Position numbers and translations under genes: made by a program. Shown piece after piece: positions 1 through 11,857 of a stretch of DNA of 64,000 bases. The notes under the pieces are model-generated. The model ran no database searches. It saw only the letters and a program-made list of their open reading frames with translations, and was not told the DNA's origin. This DNA comes from Dendrolimus kikuchii (lineage: Eukaryota > Arthropoda > Insecta > Lepidoptera > Lasiocampidae), in contig CM034401.1 in assembly GCA_019925095.2 (NCBI GenBank), positions 12,932,338-12,996,337 on the forward strand. Direction: 5' to 3'. Position 1 is the stretch's first letter; every line of letters starts with the position of its first letter.

Positions 1-66
1 ACTCTGTGTGTGTGTCACTCTATGTGTGTGTCACTCTGTGTGTGTCACTCTTTATGTGTGTCACTG
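1..66. repeat. GT-rich minisatellite
   Basis: Four to five imperfect copies of a roughly 16-base unit of the form GTGTGTGTCACTCT. The array runs off the left edge of the window, so its full length is unknown. Confidence 0.85.
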
Positions 67-241
67 TGTTCCTCTTAACAACTAGGGATTCCATCTAGAT
101 GAAATTAGGCAAAAAGTATATTTAAGATCTATATACCTATATGTACACAATGGTGTATTGAAATCCTAAATAAATAAATACTATCGGTGGCCAGCATACG
201 TGTTATAACTTGTTGTAGTTTAGTATCAAAATAGTACTAGC

Positions 242-247
<6 letters not shown>

Positions 248-323
<76 letters not shown>
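248..323. repeat. (TA)n microsatellite
   Basis: About 38 uninterrupted TA dinucleotides. The Ile-Tyr repeat peptide readable across it is a by-product of the repeat and not a gene. Confidence 0.95.
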
Positions 324-330
<7 letters not shown>

Positions 331-2070
331 GAAATGTACATGATGTTACATTTAGAAATTATCAAAATAAATTGTTACTCCAATCCAGGTTTCCACTAAA
401 ACAAGTCGTTTTATTTTATTTTATAACTCAGGGTTAAAACTAATTATCGCACATTAGGTGTGTGGGGTTTTCTTGGAAAAGTATTCAATATTGTCGTAAT
501 AATATTTCTTAGTGACGTTTTTATTTCAGTTCATATGTGGAAAGACATTCACTTCTAAAGTTGTAAAAAGTGTGTAAGTATGCGTCTCTCTTCTTTTTTG
601 AACTATGGGGTGGAAGATTCTGAAGACAAATCACGGTACTAGTTTTGAATACGTAATATATACCCTCTGTCTGAATCTGCCCCGCGTACGAAGCCGCCCC
701 GCTCCACATTCCCCTAGAGCTTACGAAATGCTTTCAATGAATTTTTTTTTTTTATGTTAAATTCTTTGAGTATTTTTTTAGATGTGTGTAATTTTATTTA
801 AACTCTTTTTATAGTTTCTCAATGAAAAGTCATAGTGAAAGGCCAAATAAAAAATCACATTGCTATACCACATATATCACCCTATAATACGTCATCTATA
901 TAAACCCAAACCTTGTTTCTGCAAAAATGACTGTCTTAAAGACAGACAGACGAACGGACTTACGGAATAAAAGTGTTTCCATTCTTGTCTAAATAGCTAC
1001 GGGACCCTAAAAAGAATAGACATTCATGACCTTACGAAACCTTTGAATTGGCTGATTTAATTTTATTTATTTTGTCTCAAGTTTTTATCGAACTTTGGAA
1101 TTTGTATAAATCAGATGAGAATATAGCTCGGGGAATTTTCTGTTTTTATACCTGTACGCTTATAGATATTTTTCTTAAATCAAGAGAGTTAATTGGAGGA
1201 GATAGCTTTAAGTAAAGGGAGGCCCTTTGTTTTACCATCGTTTAACCTTATTACCTGGTTTTTAAAAATCTTTAATTTATACCGAAGAATAAAATGTTAT
1301 CATTTATTTATCTACATTAATTATATACCAATTTTTTTTTTCGCCTGCTCCATTATATGGTAGAATGGAGATTATTGTTTTATTTTATTGTTTTTCTCAG
1401 TTTTTTTCTTTCTTTGGGGTAATAATAGGGGACATCTTTTATTTTGTTTTTTCTTTGCTTTCTCTCTTTTCAAAAATGTTAAAAACTTTTACATTGTTCC
1501 CTACTACGAAATATACTTATATATTAGTTTTCGTGGATTTTTCACATTCATTTTCTTTTTACGACTTAGAAATTAAGTAATTATCTTTAAATTTAGTAGG
1601 ATATTATCCATGAATGTTTATCTTATTTTTTTATACCACGGAATACATATTCAAAATTTGCAGGTCAAGCTACGTGGACTCTCTAGTGTAACAAAAATAA
1701 AGGTTCAGTGTTTACTTCTAGTTATTAGTGATTTCAGCTTCTAGTTGACCTTAATCTTATGTAGTCGCACCTTTTTCACGGAAAAGGTATTTAAATTTCC
1801 CAAGTAAATATACACCTTTGGGATAGCCGCAGATTAATAATATGTGCGACGCTTTTCCACGGGTGAGGCTTCACGGTTCAACGAAATGGGCTTTATACCC
1901 TCACTTTATATATTTTTATAGGACCCTTTTAAAGCTCGCTACTTTCCAGTACATTGTACTTTTTTATACTGTCGCGCCGCACTACGTTTATCAGCTTTGT
2001 ACTTATATAACGTGTCGGTTCTTTTAAATAAATTAGTTCTTTATGCCGGCTATGTGAAAAATTGTATTTT
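324..2070. other. AT-rich DNA without recognised gene
   Basis: No convincing exon or repeat family was recognised. Short open frames here are T-rich runs, for example the Phe-rich frames near 1365-1580, with no domain-like content. A GC-richer patch lies at 660-715. Confidence 0.6.
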
Positions 2071-2074
2071 TTTA

Positions 2075-2335
2075 TTGCATAAGTTCAGCAGACCGGCAGA
2101 CTGTCTACCTAATGGAAAGCGGTTACCATCGCCTATGGATATTTGTAACATCAATGGTGCTATCAATGTGCTGGCACTCTTTAGAAGGAGACTGTAATTT
2201 GGCCTCTAATGCCGGAACACAACTCAAGGTTGTTATAGCGGCATACTCTAGATCAGGGGTGGTAGCCATCCAGATGGGCAAAAACCCTTCCACTTGGCTG
2301 TGGATTGTTTTGTCGCCTCCTACGACATGCTACCC
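2075..2335 (-). repeat. LINE/SINE 3'-tail repeat, minus orientation
   Basis: A T-tract at 2068-2078 is followed by sequence that recurs in the opposite orientation at 18655-18860 and more weakly at 28081-28200, 38945-39020, 40430-40545 and 53890-54060. The shared core on the reverse strand reads like CCATAGGCGATGGTAACCGC followed by a poly(A)-like end. This arrangement fits the 3' end of a non-LTR retrotransposon or SINE. The host element was not identified. Confidence 0.6.
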
Positions 2336-2574
2336 GGTCGCAACAATTTGTATTCCTTCTCCGTTCCTTCACGAATGAATTTATTAAGAATAGGGTGGTG
2401 GACGCCTCCTATATTTTATACGATAACAGCAAGTTATGATTTAATAACTTAATCTAGTCATACTGCGTAATAATTGTTGTTTACACAGCTATTAAATTCT
2501 ATAGTATTTTATAGTCCGCTTTTTATATGAAACAATTATAGAAAATTTTGTAACGTTTGTCTACCCTGTTGTGT

Positions 2575-2790
2575 GGTGTGTGCTTTTTTGGTTGGGTAGT
2601 GTAAGGATTCGCCCACCCAGCTCACTAAAATACGGAGGTCCTGGATTTGACACCTGACATGGTAAATTTCGTATATGAATATTTAATTATCTCCTGTGAT
2701 TTGGAAGTCTCGGATCCCAGAATTGTTCGATATAGTTACTCATAATATAAGCGTATGTTTGTCTGTCGATTATTTATTTTCCATGTATTA
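2575..2790 (+). repeat. tRNA-derived SINE, family 2 (degenerate)
   Basis: Shares the order of features of the better copy at 24945-25190: a tRNA-like head ending near 2660 and a body with a TTTCGTATATGAATATTTAA-like stretch. Next come GATCCCAG, a GTTACTCATAATATAAGCGT block, and a TGTCTGTCGATTATTTATTT end. It is old, with many substitutions. No intact tRNA gene is implied. Confidence 0.6.
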
Positions 2791-2861
2791 ACTGAAAGTT
2801 GATAATATTCATCTTCAAAATTATTTTCATTTATTCCATATTCATATCATTCATATACTAG

Positions 2862-3232
2862 CTGACCCGGAAAACTTCGTACCGCCTCAGAATCAATAAA
2901 TAAAAAACGTTGATTTCTGAACGATAGGAGGAACATCAAACGTTTGTCATTAATAACCAACAAAATGAAAGAAAAACTTGAATTTTAAATTTAATTGATT
3001 TCTAAACGATGGGACGAACATCAAATGTTTGACAGGTATGAATAGTTTCTAAGAGAAAGCGAAATTGTTGTTTTTACTATATTCCAAGCATTTTTTTCAT
3101 ATTTACTCACCTTTTAAACCCCTGGACTTCCACAAATAATTCAAAACCAAAATTAGCCAAATCAATTCAGTCGTTCTCAAGTTTTAGTGAGACTAACGAC
3201 AGCCATTGATTTATATATATATGCCACTAGTA
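2862..3232 (+). repeat. Interspersed repeat with CTAGCTGACCCGG start
   Basis: Begins with CTAGCTGACCCGGAAAACTT and ends with a block reading CAAATCAATTCAGTCGTTCT then TCAAGTTTTAGTGAGACTAA, followed by (TA)n. The 3' half recurs inverted at 26317-26540. It is a common type of lepidopteran interspersed repeat. I cannot assign its class with certainty (Helitron, SINE or LINE tail). Confidence 0.65.
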
Positions 3233-4059
3233 TCATATATATTATATAACGTTGGTTGAAAGCGCAATGTTTTGCAACATAAAACGCTATAAAAAGATTT
3301 GTTGTCCATCTAGAATAATTGGATTTAGATGCTTATTCTTTTTCTGTGATCTTATTTATTTTCATGATTTTACCAATGTTTTATTTGGCATTTAATAGAG
3401 ATTTTTAGTACGACGTTAGTATTGATCTAATTTAAATTAATGATAAATTGATAATAAGCCTAATTAAGACCAATGTGGGCTTAAATATAAATTACAAAGT
3501 TTTGCAGCTATAAATATCCTTGAAAAATGTCTAAAACTGTTTAACTCTTAACTTTTCATCAAACATTATCGAGTTTCAGTTGGTAGTTCGCGCTAGAAGT
3601 TTAAGGAAGAGTGATAAAATTAGGTCCAATTTATTTCGCCAGACCGGTCATTTGCAACAGCCGTGCACTGTCCTTGCTCCAGTAAGTTGTTCAAAATTTA
3701 AGAGCATAAATGGATTGAGACTAGGAAAATATAACTTACGAATATATACCTATAAGTAATTATAAATGTCATATAGTATTAGTTTTAAGCATTATGCCCC
3801 TGCTAAACCTGGGTTAATGTTAACGACTGAGTCCAAATGCGACATATTTAAAGCGTTAAAAATAACGCTGTTCTTGATTAGTGTGATGATATACATGATG
3901 TATCTTTGAATGTTTAACGTCATTGATAATGTCGCATCTTAAATAATGCATTAAACGCTTGGCTACACTACCATTGAAATTATGCCAGGTATAGCAGGGA
4001 CATTAGAGACTGGCAGAACATTATACGCTATATTTTATTTTTTATTGTACGTAATATAA
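3233..4059. other. AT-rich DNA with fragment of a scattered repeat
   Basis: No gene seen. The segment 3780-3995 carries motifs (TTTAACGTCATTGATAATGT, then GTCGCATCTTAAATAATGCA and TTAAACGCTT) that recur at about 63785-63985 and in part at 23650-23710 and 47930-48070. This suggests a degenerate MITE-like family. Confidence 0.5.
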
Positions 4060-4390
4060 TCATTTTCTTTCAAAATTAAAGGTTTATAATAGCAGTCTAT
4101 AAATAGCCCACTGCTAGGCTCGGGCCTCCCACTATAGGGTAACGGACATTATACCCGCCACGATTGTCTAAGGTGGCTTGGCAGGTTTGACACATCGATT
4201 ATCTCGATGTGCAGGTTTCATCACCATGTTTTCCTTTACCGTTATTAGCACGTGGTGCTTGTAACAATATGCACGTTAGGTCGAAAAACTGTCTAAGAAA
4301 TGCATGCGTTCCGATTAGAACTCGAAGTCGCGTTTTGAGTATGGGACACGTGCGTTAGCCATTAAGCTACCACGACAACGCGTTTGCTTC
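4060..4390 (-). repeat. tRNA-derived SINE, family 1, minus orientation
   Basis: Reverse complement of the family at 55745-56045. Read on the minus strand it has a tRNA-like head (GTCGTGGTAGCTTAATGGCT) with a box-B-like element, then the body about the CACGTGCTAATAACGG block. It continues with CACATCGAGATAATCGATGT, and ends GAGGCCCGAGCCTAGCAGTG. The tail side is at 4060-4090. Confidence 0.75.
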
Positions 4391-4867
4391 ATCTCTATTA
4401 GTTGGGCCATCTACATGTTTGTCGGTTTTGCAATAAAATAAAATAAAAAGAATAAAATACACTGACTAACGTGAATGTCAGGGGAAGGATAATAAAAGAA
4501 GCATTATATTATTTTTTAATTCGTTCTATTAAAGTAAAGGTGCCATAGTTGTAATTTTAATTGTCAAGCGACGCAAATATTAGGGGAGAGTTCCAATTAT
4601 CTAAGAGACGCTCAGAGTATATTTCCACTTTAATTGCCTTTATAATTTAAAAGTCTGAATAACATTTAAATTGCATTTAGAAGACTAATTAATGTAATAA
4701 CAATATTTTTAATGTAATGGACTTTTAGAAAAATCTATATCAAAAGAGTATAATAGTAGTTATTTATTGACCGTTTATGCAATATCAGTCATCCTTTGAA
4801 AATGAGGATAGATGTCAGTGACAATTATTTTATAGTACATTATGGTACTAGTGTGTAACATTGGTGA

Positions 4868-4952
4868 TTACCGCCGAGGCGCCATTGAGACTCGAGCCGT
4901 AGGCGAGGGTCTTAAGAGAGCCGAGGACGGTAATCATCAATACACACGTGTA
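4868..4952. repeat. Imperfect foldback, GC-rich stem
   Basis: GTGATTACCGCCGAGG near 4864 pairs with CCGAGGACGGTAATCATCAA at 4921-4940. Between them lies a GC-rich loop containing CTCGAGCCGTAGGCGAG. It could be the end of a MITE or a small foldback element. No terminal duplication could be fixed. Confidence 0.5.
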
Positions 4953-4959
4953 TCATACG

Positions 4960-5335
4960 ACGTTTTTCAACACACTTGTGAATAAAATAACAACAAAAAC
5001 TCATTTTATTTAGTCGATAAAAAAAGTTATATATGAGTGAAAGTTTTATTTATTAAACACGTACGAGTTAAAATTATCTATTTAAATAAGAAGTTGCATG
5101 AAATGAGGAAGCAATAGGAACATTAATTTATTTGTTCTATAGAACACGATCTTTTTTTTTGAATAAAAACTTTTTTAAGAACAAAGCAACTCAACCAATA
5201 AAATTAAAAAAAAAATCTATAACTCACTAGTGATTTATAATGTTTTTTACTCACAGTTTGATAATGGGTGTCATTCTGTGCCTAATTGCGGTGACCATAG
5301 AGCCACTTTATGAGCAAGTGTGTTGAAAAAATATT
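4960..5335. repeat. Foldback/MITE candidate with about 17-bp ends
   Basis: TTTTTCAACACACTTG at about 4963 is repeated inverted as CAAGTGTGTTGAAAAAA near 5314-5331. The roughly 370-bp interior is AT-rich and non-coding. Its class is unknown. Confidence 0.5.
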
Positions 5336-5399
5336 TATCTTCAATCATCGTCAAAAATCATGAGGTGTTGGCACACTTGAGTTATTTTAAACACACATA

Positions 5400-5600
5400 T
5401 TTAGTATGGTTATATTCCAAGCTAAGCGTATTATTGTGTTATGGGTAAAATACTATAGAAAACTATAGCAGATCCCAAGCGCCCAGAACAAAGTCTATAA
5501 CGGAAAAGCATTATGTAAAGAATTGAGATTTGTACGTTACAGTGAACTAAGTCAGCTAACACTTTGACCACTAAGCCAAAGAGGCTGTTAAACTAAACTT
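5400..5600 (-). repeat. tRNA-derived SINE, family 2, minus orientation (degenerate)
   Basis: Same feature order as 24945-25190: ATTATTGTGTTATGGGTAAA, GCAGATCCCAAGCGCCCAGA, AAAGTCTATAACGGAAAAGC, and a decayed tRNA-like head ending ACCACTAAGCCAAAGAGGCT. It is an old copy. Confidence 0.6.
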
Positions 5601-5814
5601 AACAATCTGTTGATTGATAATTGCTTTTTATTTTTCCTCCAACCCATTTTAATATTATATAAAATTATTAGAGTCAGGCATGTTTACTGAAGAGTTTCTT
5701 GCGCCACTTCTTCTCTTTACGCCACAACATATTGCGAAGCGGTAGTTAGTTAGAATAGGCTCCCATAGAGTAAATAATAAACATAAACAAAAATTAAAAC
5801 TAAATAATTAAAGT

Positions 5815-5960
5815 GAACAAGTTGGCGGTAGGCTAAATAAAACTTTAACATCTTTGTCCTCCGTGATCACGGCTACTAAAAAGTAGCCGAAACGTCGGAA
5901 TAATAATAATCAAATAAATTACCGTGCTTAAAACCATTAAAACGTAGTTTATTATCTTTA
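5815..5960 (+). repeat. Interspersed repeat H (AAAAGTAGCCGAAACGTCGG)
   Basis: Contains AAGTTGGCGGTAGGCTAAAT and ACTAAAAAGTAGCCGAAACG, and ends near TTAAAACGTAGTTTATT. The same order of blocks recurs at 31328-31490 and, more decayed, at 49280-49415. All three copies are in the same orientation. Confidence 0.65.
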
Positions 5961-5989
5961 ATAGTCGCGAAAACTTAAGAAAATATTTA

Positions 5990-6355
5990 AAATCCATTTT
6001 TCGATATGTTTAACAAAGTAATTTTTATTAATCTCGGTTCTTTCTATTAATAATTGTTTGCTTATATCTTCTTGAAATGAATCTTCTTTAAAATCGTGAT
6101 TTAAAACTTGATGAAAAAGCGACACTAAGAGGAGATACACACATAAATCTTTAGGACTAAGATATATATTATACTTAAACATTAAAACAATATGCTCACA
6201 CAGATAGCGTTGAGAATGTTTTAAAGCTTAAATTTATTACGGTATATATAGTATATGAAATGTGACGTCACGAAATTTAGAATCTATCTCACTCCTTCTC
6301 ACACTTTGTTTCACTTCTACTGCATGTGAATGAATTGCACGCACACACATTGTTT
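5990..6355 (+). repeat. Interspersed repeat A
   Basis: Shares two blocks with 12893-13230: a GAATCTTCTTTAAAATCGTG / AAAAAGCGACACTAAGAGGA block, and a distal AAATTTAGAATC...CTTTGTTTCACTTCTACTGC block near 6277-6325. A third copy lies at 48170-48480 and a fragment at 13570-13665. It is non-coding and of unknown class. The small minus-strand frame across it is a shadow. Confidence 0.65.
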
Positions 6356-7332
6356 TTTCTTTATACTATTGATTTTTGCCTAATTTATCTCATATTTAAC
6401 ACCTACAGTTATTAGCTATTTTATAATAATAATATTTTATAATTATGTTACTTTCTTAGTAGATGTATTTATTTACTAATTTTCTACATTATCATCTCGT
6501 TATTTATATCCATTCATATGGACTATATGTAGTGACAGTAAAACAAGCAATTAAATGATTAATAAAGTATTGTATAAACAAAAAAGTCTCGAAATTTTCC
6601 TACAAGGAAATAAAGGAACACCGTACGGGTATATTCGCAAAAGTAGGAAAAAGGTGATAAATTGAACATTGAGACGAAAAATAGCAGCGTTCATAATTTT
6701 TGGCCCTTCTTGCCCTTACTTTTAACACAGAAGCAGTATATCGAGAACAATAATCGCCCAGTAATTAGAAATATGATATTGATAGATAGATAACTCTTTA
6801 ATCTACACCAAAGCATAGATAAATGTAAGAAGTGATAATGGGTGATCACTGATAAGCGATCTTTTTCAGATAACACTAGTTTACTATTTGAAATATTATT
6901 TCAAATACATACTGATTTTTATTTAATTTTGTTTTATCTTGACATTGTGAGGACCATTTTCTAGGAGCTAATTTTCTTCTTATCTTACAATTTGTTACTT
7001 ATGTTTATGTATTCTATGAATATATATTTATATTCTGGTACTAATTTTAACAGACAGTTTTTAGACTTTTCTAACTTCCATATATGCTTCAGGATTCTTT
7101 TTTTCGGTTTGATTGATATGATATTTGTAATTTGTGCATGTCATATATCTTAACCTATTTCTTTTATATAAATATTGTATATAAAATATTTATACATTTA
7201 AGTAAGTACATACGCCATACTACCTATCTACATATTATATTAGGTAGTTCTGAAATTCCACTGTACCTTACTGATTATTTTAAAACTTGAATATTAATTA
7301 ACACTAACGCTGGTTTCGTATACAAATCGTGC
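6356..7332. other. AT-rich DNA without recognised gene
   Basis: Nothing beyond low-complexity AT-rich sequence was recognised on either strand. Confidence 0.55.
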
Positions 7333-7430
7333 TTATATAATGTTTAAAAAAGAAATTATGATATGATGATGATTTAAAAGGTATCTATTATATTTAATTT
7401 GGTAGGGTATCTCTACAAAATAAGGTTTAT

Positions 7431-10047
7431 CGGGCTTCTGGCTGAGTTTCTTAGCGCCTAGAAGTTTACCTAACGCTCCATTCACACTATTCCCCAAATT
7501 CACTCTTCTTTCTATATCAGCGGTGTACCTTCCATCCCTGCTAAAAGCACATCCAAGATATACAAACTCATTCACTTGCTCTAGCATAACATCATCGACC
7601 ATTATCCTTGCATTCGTTCTGGTTTCTTCTCTTTCAAACACCATAACCTTTGTTTTCTTCGCATTCAAATGTAAGCCTCTCGCCTGACAGTCATCTTTCA
7701 TCATTGTGACTAGTGTTTGCAGTTCTGATGGCGATTCGGCTAAAAGCACGGCATCATCCGCATAAAGCAAGGTGCTTACAACTAGATCACTCATCCGCAC
7801 CCCAACATCCATCAATCTTATTCTCTGGAGACAATCGTCCAGATATAGGATGAACAGCAAAGCCGACAGCACGCAGCCCTGGCGGACGCCAATATTGACG
7901 TCAAACCAGGGCGACAGGCTGCCTTCCACCCGCACGCATGCCATACAGCCCTCGTAAGTGGACTGCACAGCACGCATCAATTGGCCATTAATCCCATATC
8001 CGGGCAATATGTCCCAGAGGTCCTTCCGCACAACCCTGTCAAATGCTTTCTCTAGATCCACAAAACCGCAGAAAACCTTCCGGCCCATAGCCAGCTGCTT
8101 CTCTACGATATTGCGGAGAGAGAAAACTTGATCCATACATCCCCTTCCATTTCTGAAACCACCTTGTGCATCCCACAGTAATCCATCGGATACAACTCTC
8201 ATTCTCTTTTCAATAATCTTCGCATACACTTTAGATGCTGTGCTGATCAAACTGATGGCCCTGTAGCTGGCGCACTCCATACGTGACCCCTTGCCTTTAT
8301 ACAAGGGCACGATGACAGCGCGCCTCCAGTCCTTGGGAACCTTTCCCGTCCTCCAGCACAAGTTGCATAAGGACAGGAAAGCGTCCCGGACGCAGGTTCC
8401 ACCAGATTTGATCATCTCAGACACACTATCGATTCCTACTGCCTTTCCATTTTTCAGACTTCTTATCGACCATTCGATCTCTTCCAAAGTGATCTCGGAT
8501 GCTGACTCCTCGGAGTCGGTCACAGACTCAGTCGTGGTGCCAGCATCCGGGATATTATCATACATTTCTCTAAAATATTCACTCCATCGCGCTAATACCT
8601 CTTGTGGGTTAGCAAGAACGTCCCCTGCTTTAGATTTTATTCTTTCCATTCTGGAAGCTGACGAACAACCCCGAGACTTCTTAACCTCTCTCCAAAAGAG
8701 TTTGGTATTCGCCTCGAAGTTCTCCGTCAGCTTCTCTTCTTCTTTCAATTTTATTCTTTCACGCTTCTCTTTCACTAAAGCTTTGGTTTCATTCTTGCAG
8801 AGGCGTGAAATTTCTTTCTTCATCTCTTTCATACTGTCATTCTGTTGCAAGGAAGCAACATAATCCAGCCAGGCTTTTCTCTTTCTCTCTACGCTGGATT
8901 TAACATCCGCGTCCCACCATTCATCACCTTTCGTTGTTATGTGCCTCTTCGCGCATCCACATGCTTCTTTTGCGCTTTCCACTATACTTTCTTTCATACT
9001 ATCCCAGTCATTATCCACATCTAAGTCGGAGAAGTCCGCTTTTGCAAGCCTTTCTTCGACTAGGCGCGCATACATACTCCTTACACTAACATCTTCCAAT
9101 TTTTCACACTTTATTCTTTCAAGCTCCCCGAAATTGGTACGCTCTCGCCAGTGTCTCCACTTCTTGAAAAGGCCCACAAACCGGCTTATCACCAGGTAGT
9201 GGTCCGTTTCAAGAGTGGGGCCTCTGTAGGCTCTTGTATCCATTATTCTGTTTCGGAGGCGACTATCAATTAAAATCAGATCAATCATACTTTTCTGATC
9301 ATTCATTCTCCATGTATACGTGTGAATATCCTTATGATGGAATAGGGTGTTCGACACAAGCAAGTTTCTTTCCATGCATACGTCTATGATTGGCCTACCA
9401 GCATCGTTCACTCTCTTGTCACCATAGGGTCCAAGGACAGCCTCAAGGCCGTCTCGTTTGGTCCCCACCCAGCCATTAAGATCACCACACATAATTAGTC
9501 TTTCGTTCCCTTCAGCCAGATCCAGAATTTCTCTCACAGACTCCCAAAACTTCTCGAGTTCTTGGGGATCCGCTGAGCTGACGGGAGCATAAGCTGCGAC
9601 CAGAAAAACTCGCGTGATCCCCAGTTTTAGGCGGACCCAGAGAAGTCTCGGGTTCACCAGACAATAAGCTTTTACTCCAGACACAAAGCGGGATGAGAGT
9701 AAGACGCCTACCCCCCCACTCGCACGCTCGTCCAGGTCCACGCCGGACCACAGAGCAAGCATGCCACCGGGGAGGTCATCGACGTCGCACCCCTTCCGCT
9801 TTGTCTTCCCACCTCTCACATTCCACGTGCCTATACGGCACTCTGCTCCTCTCGACCCGCCAGGTTTGGCGCTGCGTGAAGGGTGGCGGCCCCCTTCGCC
9901 GCATGCGCGAGAATTCACACCGACGGGGGCGCATCGGTGAGCGTCGCCTGCGGGGGACGCCCTATCGTGCACTGCACGCGGGTGAATTCTGGTCAGAATT
10001 GTGGCCCTCTGGGCCAGCGGGGATCGCGACGAGCACGCTTCTGACAT
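7431..10047 (-). CDS. RTE-type endonuclease/reverse transcriptase, C-terminally truncated
   Basis: The single protein of an RTE-type retrotransposon; it nicks target DNA and copies its own RNA there. An apurinic endonuclease-like domain occupies about residues 70-290, with GTWNVRGG, LIMCGDLNGWVG, TYTWRMNDQKSMIDLILIDS and the TDH motif. The reverse transcriptase spans about residues 510-830, with VIVPLYKGKG, QGGFRNGRGCMDQVFSLRN, FVDLEKAFDRV, GVRQGCVLSALLFILYLDD and the catalytic YADD. Only about 20 residues separate GTWNVRGG from the SGVD block, where family members usually have about twice that, including a catalytic Glu; an in-frame deletion there is likely. One residue is also lost relative to copy B (SEMIKSGG against SAEMIKYGG). 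The frame runs on to 7333, but its last 30 or so residues are unrelated flank. The start is the first ATG after the GC-rich boundary. Probably a non-functional copy. Confidence 0.85.
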
Positions 10048-10058
10048 GACCCCGGAGA
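7431..10058 (-). mobile_element. RTE-clade non-LTR retrotransposon, copy A (3'-truncated)
   Basis: A minus-strand element with a near full-length reading frame but no 3' end. Homology to copy B (61285-63064) stops at about 7431, inside the C-terminal part of the protein; roughly 490 bases present in copy B are missing and AT-rich flank follows. The 5' limit is placed near 10058, where GC-rich sequence gives way to AT-rich flank. Loss of a 3' end is unusual because non-LTR elements normally lose 5' sequence, so this copy was probably cut by a later deletion or rearrangement. No target-site duplication was found. Confidence 0.85.
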
Positions 10059-10189
10059 ATAAATATATGCTTTGTTAAATATTTTTACTTGTAATTAATT
10101 GTTTAACTTATATTTGGTATATTTTTTACGAACGTTAATATGGTAGTAAATAATACTCATATCTAATAAATATTGGGCTGGGCTCATTT

Positions 10190-10378
10190 GAAAGAAGGGG
10201 ACGTCATAACCGCAACGTTGAGACTATTCGGATTGGCAGGTGTCTATGTACAGATTTCACTACGACGGTTTTCTTCAGTGTCAGCACGTAGTTATTGTTG
10301 CAATATGCAAATTGGCCCAGAAGACTGCCTAAGTAATATTGATGCTTCCCGGCCAGAATTCGAATCGACGAAATTTTA
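10190..10378 (-). repeat. tRNA-derived SINE, family 1, minus orientation (degenerate)
   Basis: Contains the decayed blocks TGTACAGATTTCACTACGAC, CAGCACGTAGTTATTGTTGC, AGAAGACTGCCTAAGTAATA and TTCCCGGCCAGAATTCGAAT. These match, in order, the reverse complement of the SINE at 55745-56045. It lies about 130 bases beyond the 5' end of RTE copy A. Confidence 0.6.
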
Positions 10379-11855
10379 AACGCGAATTTAAAAGCGAGAA
10401 TGTCAGCCAATAAGATACCTAAATAGTACATTCACCACTATCCCTTACATATATACATAACTATATAATGTATGTAATTATGTATACATATATGTAGTTA
10501 CATTTTACAATATTATTAAAATCTGTCAATATCTATTGGCTGATAATGACAACTTAAATGAAATGGAATTTATAGTTAATTCTTTATAAAATTATATCTT
10601 AATATTATTATTACAAATTTTGTTGAAGTACATTATATTTCTCCCATGATTATATACGTATATACTACTAATATCGAATATACTACTAAATTTCATAAGC
10701 TAAAAACTGTACTTTTCAGCTGAAACAAATCCGTAATATCTTGGCGGCAACAATATTACTCTGAGTCATAAAACCGAAGCCTTATTATCCTCTTAACTCC
10801 CTGAAAAAAACTCCGTAACGAAATATTGTTATTGCCTGAATAACTTCGGAACCAGACTCATGTATCTCATTAAAAAGTTCTATCATAAGGAAATTGTTAA
10901 GTTTATAAAGACTGCGAAAATAATGTGCCTACTCAATATTTCTTGATTGTACTTTTCTTATTACAAGTATACATTGGAAATTCTTCAGCGCTTGTGCAAT
11001 TTTGTTATAAAGAAATTTATAATTTTAAAAGAGATTCATATAAATGGTGTTTGTGTTTTCAAATACATACCAGTATATAAAAATGACTGTTAAAAACTAA
11101 ACGTATGCTTGTATTTTGAATTTATTTATATGTTTTATTATTACAAGAGTTACTTGTTCGTACTGTTCACTGTTGAGACGTTTGGACCTCAAAATTCGGA
11201 TGCCATAAGCCTCTACAAATAGCTCCCAAAACGCCTAATCGACTCTTCAGGTAATCAAAAGGCTGATACTTATCTCAGATGATGGATGAGTATGGTGATC
11301 CAGCGTGGTTAGCCAGGCTTCTGGGCACCTTACCCATAGGAGAACGTGACCTAGGCTCAGTAATTTACTTATCGTTTTAATAGATATTATATATTATTAC
11401 GTAAGTAAAACAGAATATAAGTAATATTAACTTCATAATTAGGTTTCGATAAGGCTAAATTTTCTTCATTGTAACAGTTCATAATTTTATAAAAATATGG
11501 AGATTAAATTATGAGATTTTTAGAAGTTTGAAAATTGTTACATTTCATGTAATTTATTTTGAGTAGATGCAAGATAAGGTTATAATATTTTAGTGAGTCG
11601 TTAAAATAAAGTTTCACCTTTAATTTAACGAGGTGAAAGTTTTACATGTTGTCAAAGTTTAGTGCGGCGCGGGAATTTAATGCTTATGCAAATACTTCTG
11701 ATACACGATAATAGCTTTACCTCATGCAACTCGAATGTATATTTTTTCACATTTAAATGATATTTATAATCATAATCAGTCTTTATTTGTTTGAAATATG
11801 ATCCAAGGTCTTATATAAAGATGTAAACATATTTCGCCATTTATTGGCATACAAC
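10379..11855. other. AT-rich DNA without recognised gene
   Basis: Mostly AT-rich. The GC-richer patch at 11160-11370 has no sustained frame or recognised repeat family. Confidence 0.5.
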
Positions 11856-11857
11856 AA

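Noticed and set aside
243..437. 64-residue frame rich in Ile-Tyr
   Set aside because: It is the translation of the (TA)n microsatellite.
7772..9199. Several open + strand frames, up to 190 residues
   Set aside because: They lie antisense to the RTE protein gene. Equivalent frames appear antisense to copy B, so they follow from its composition.
9693..10049. 118-residue + strand frame
   Set aside because: Antisense to the start of the RTE protein gene. No independent support.
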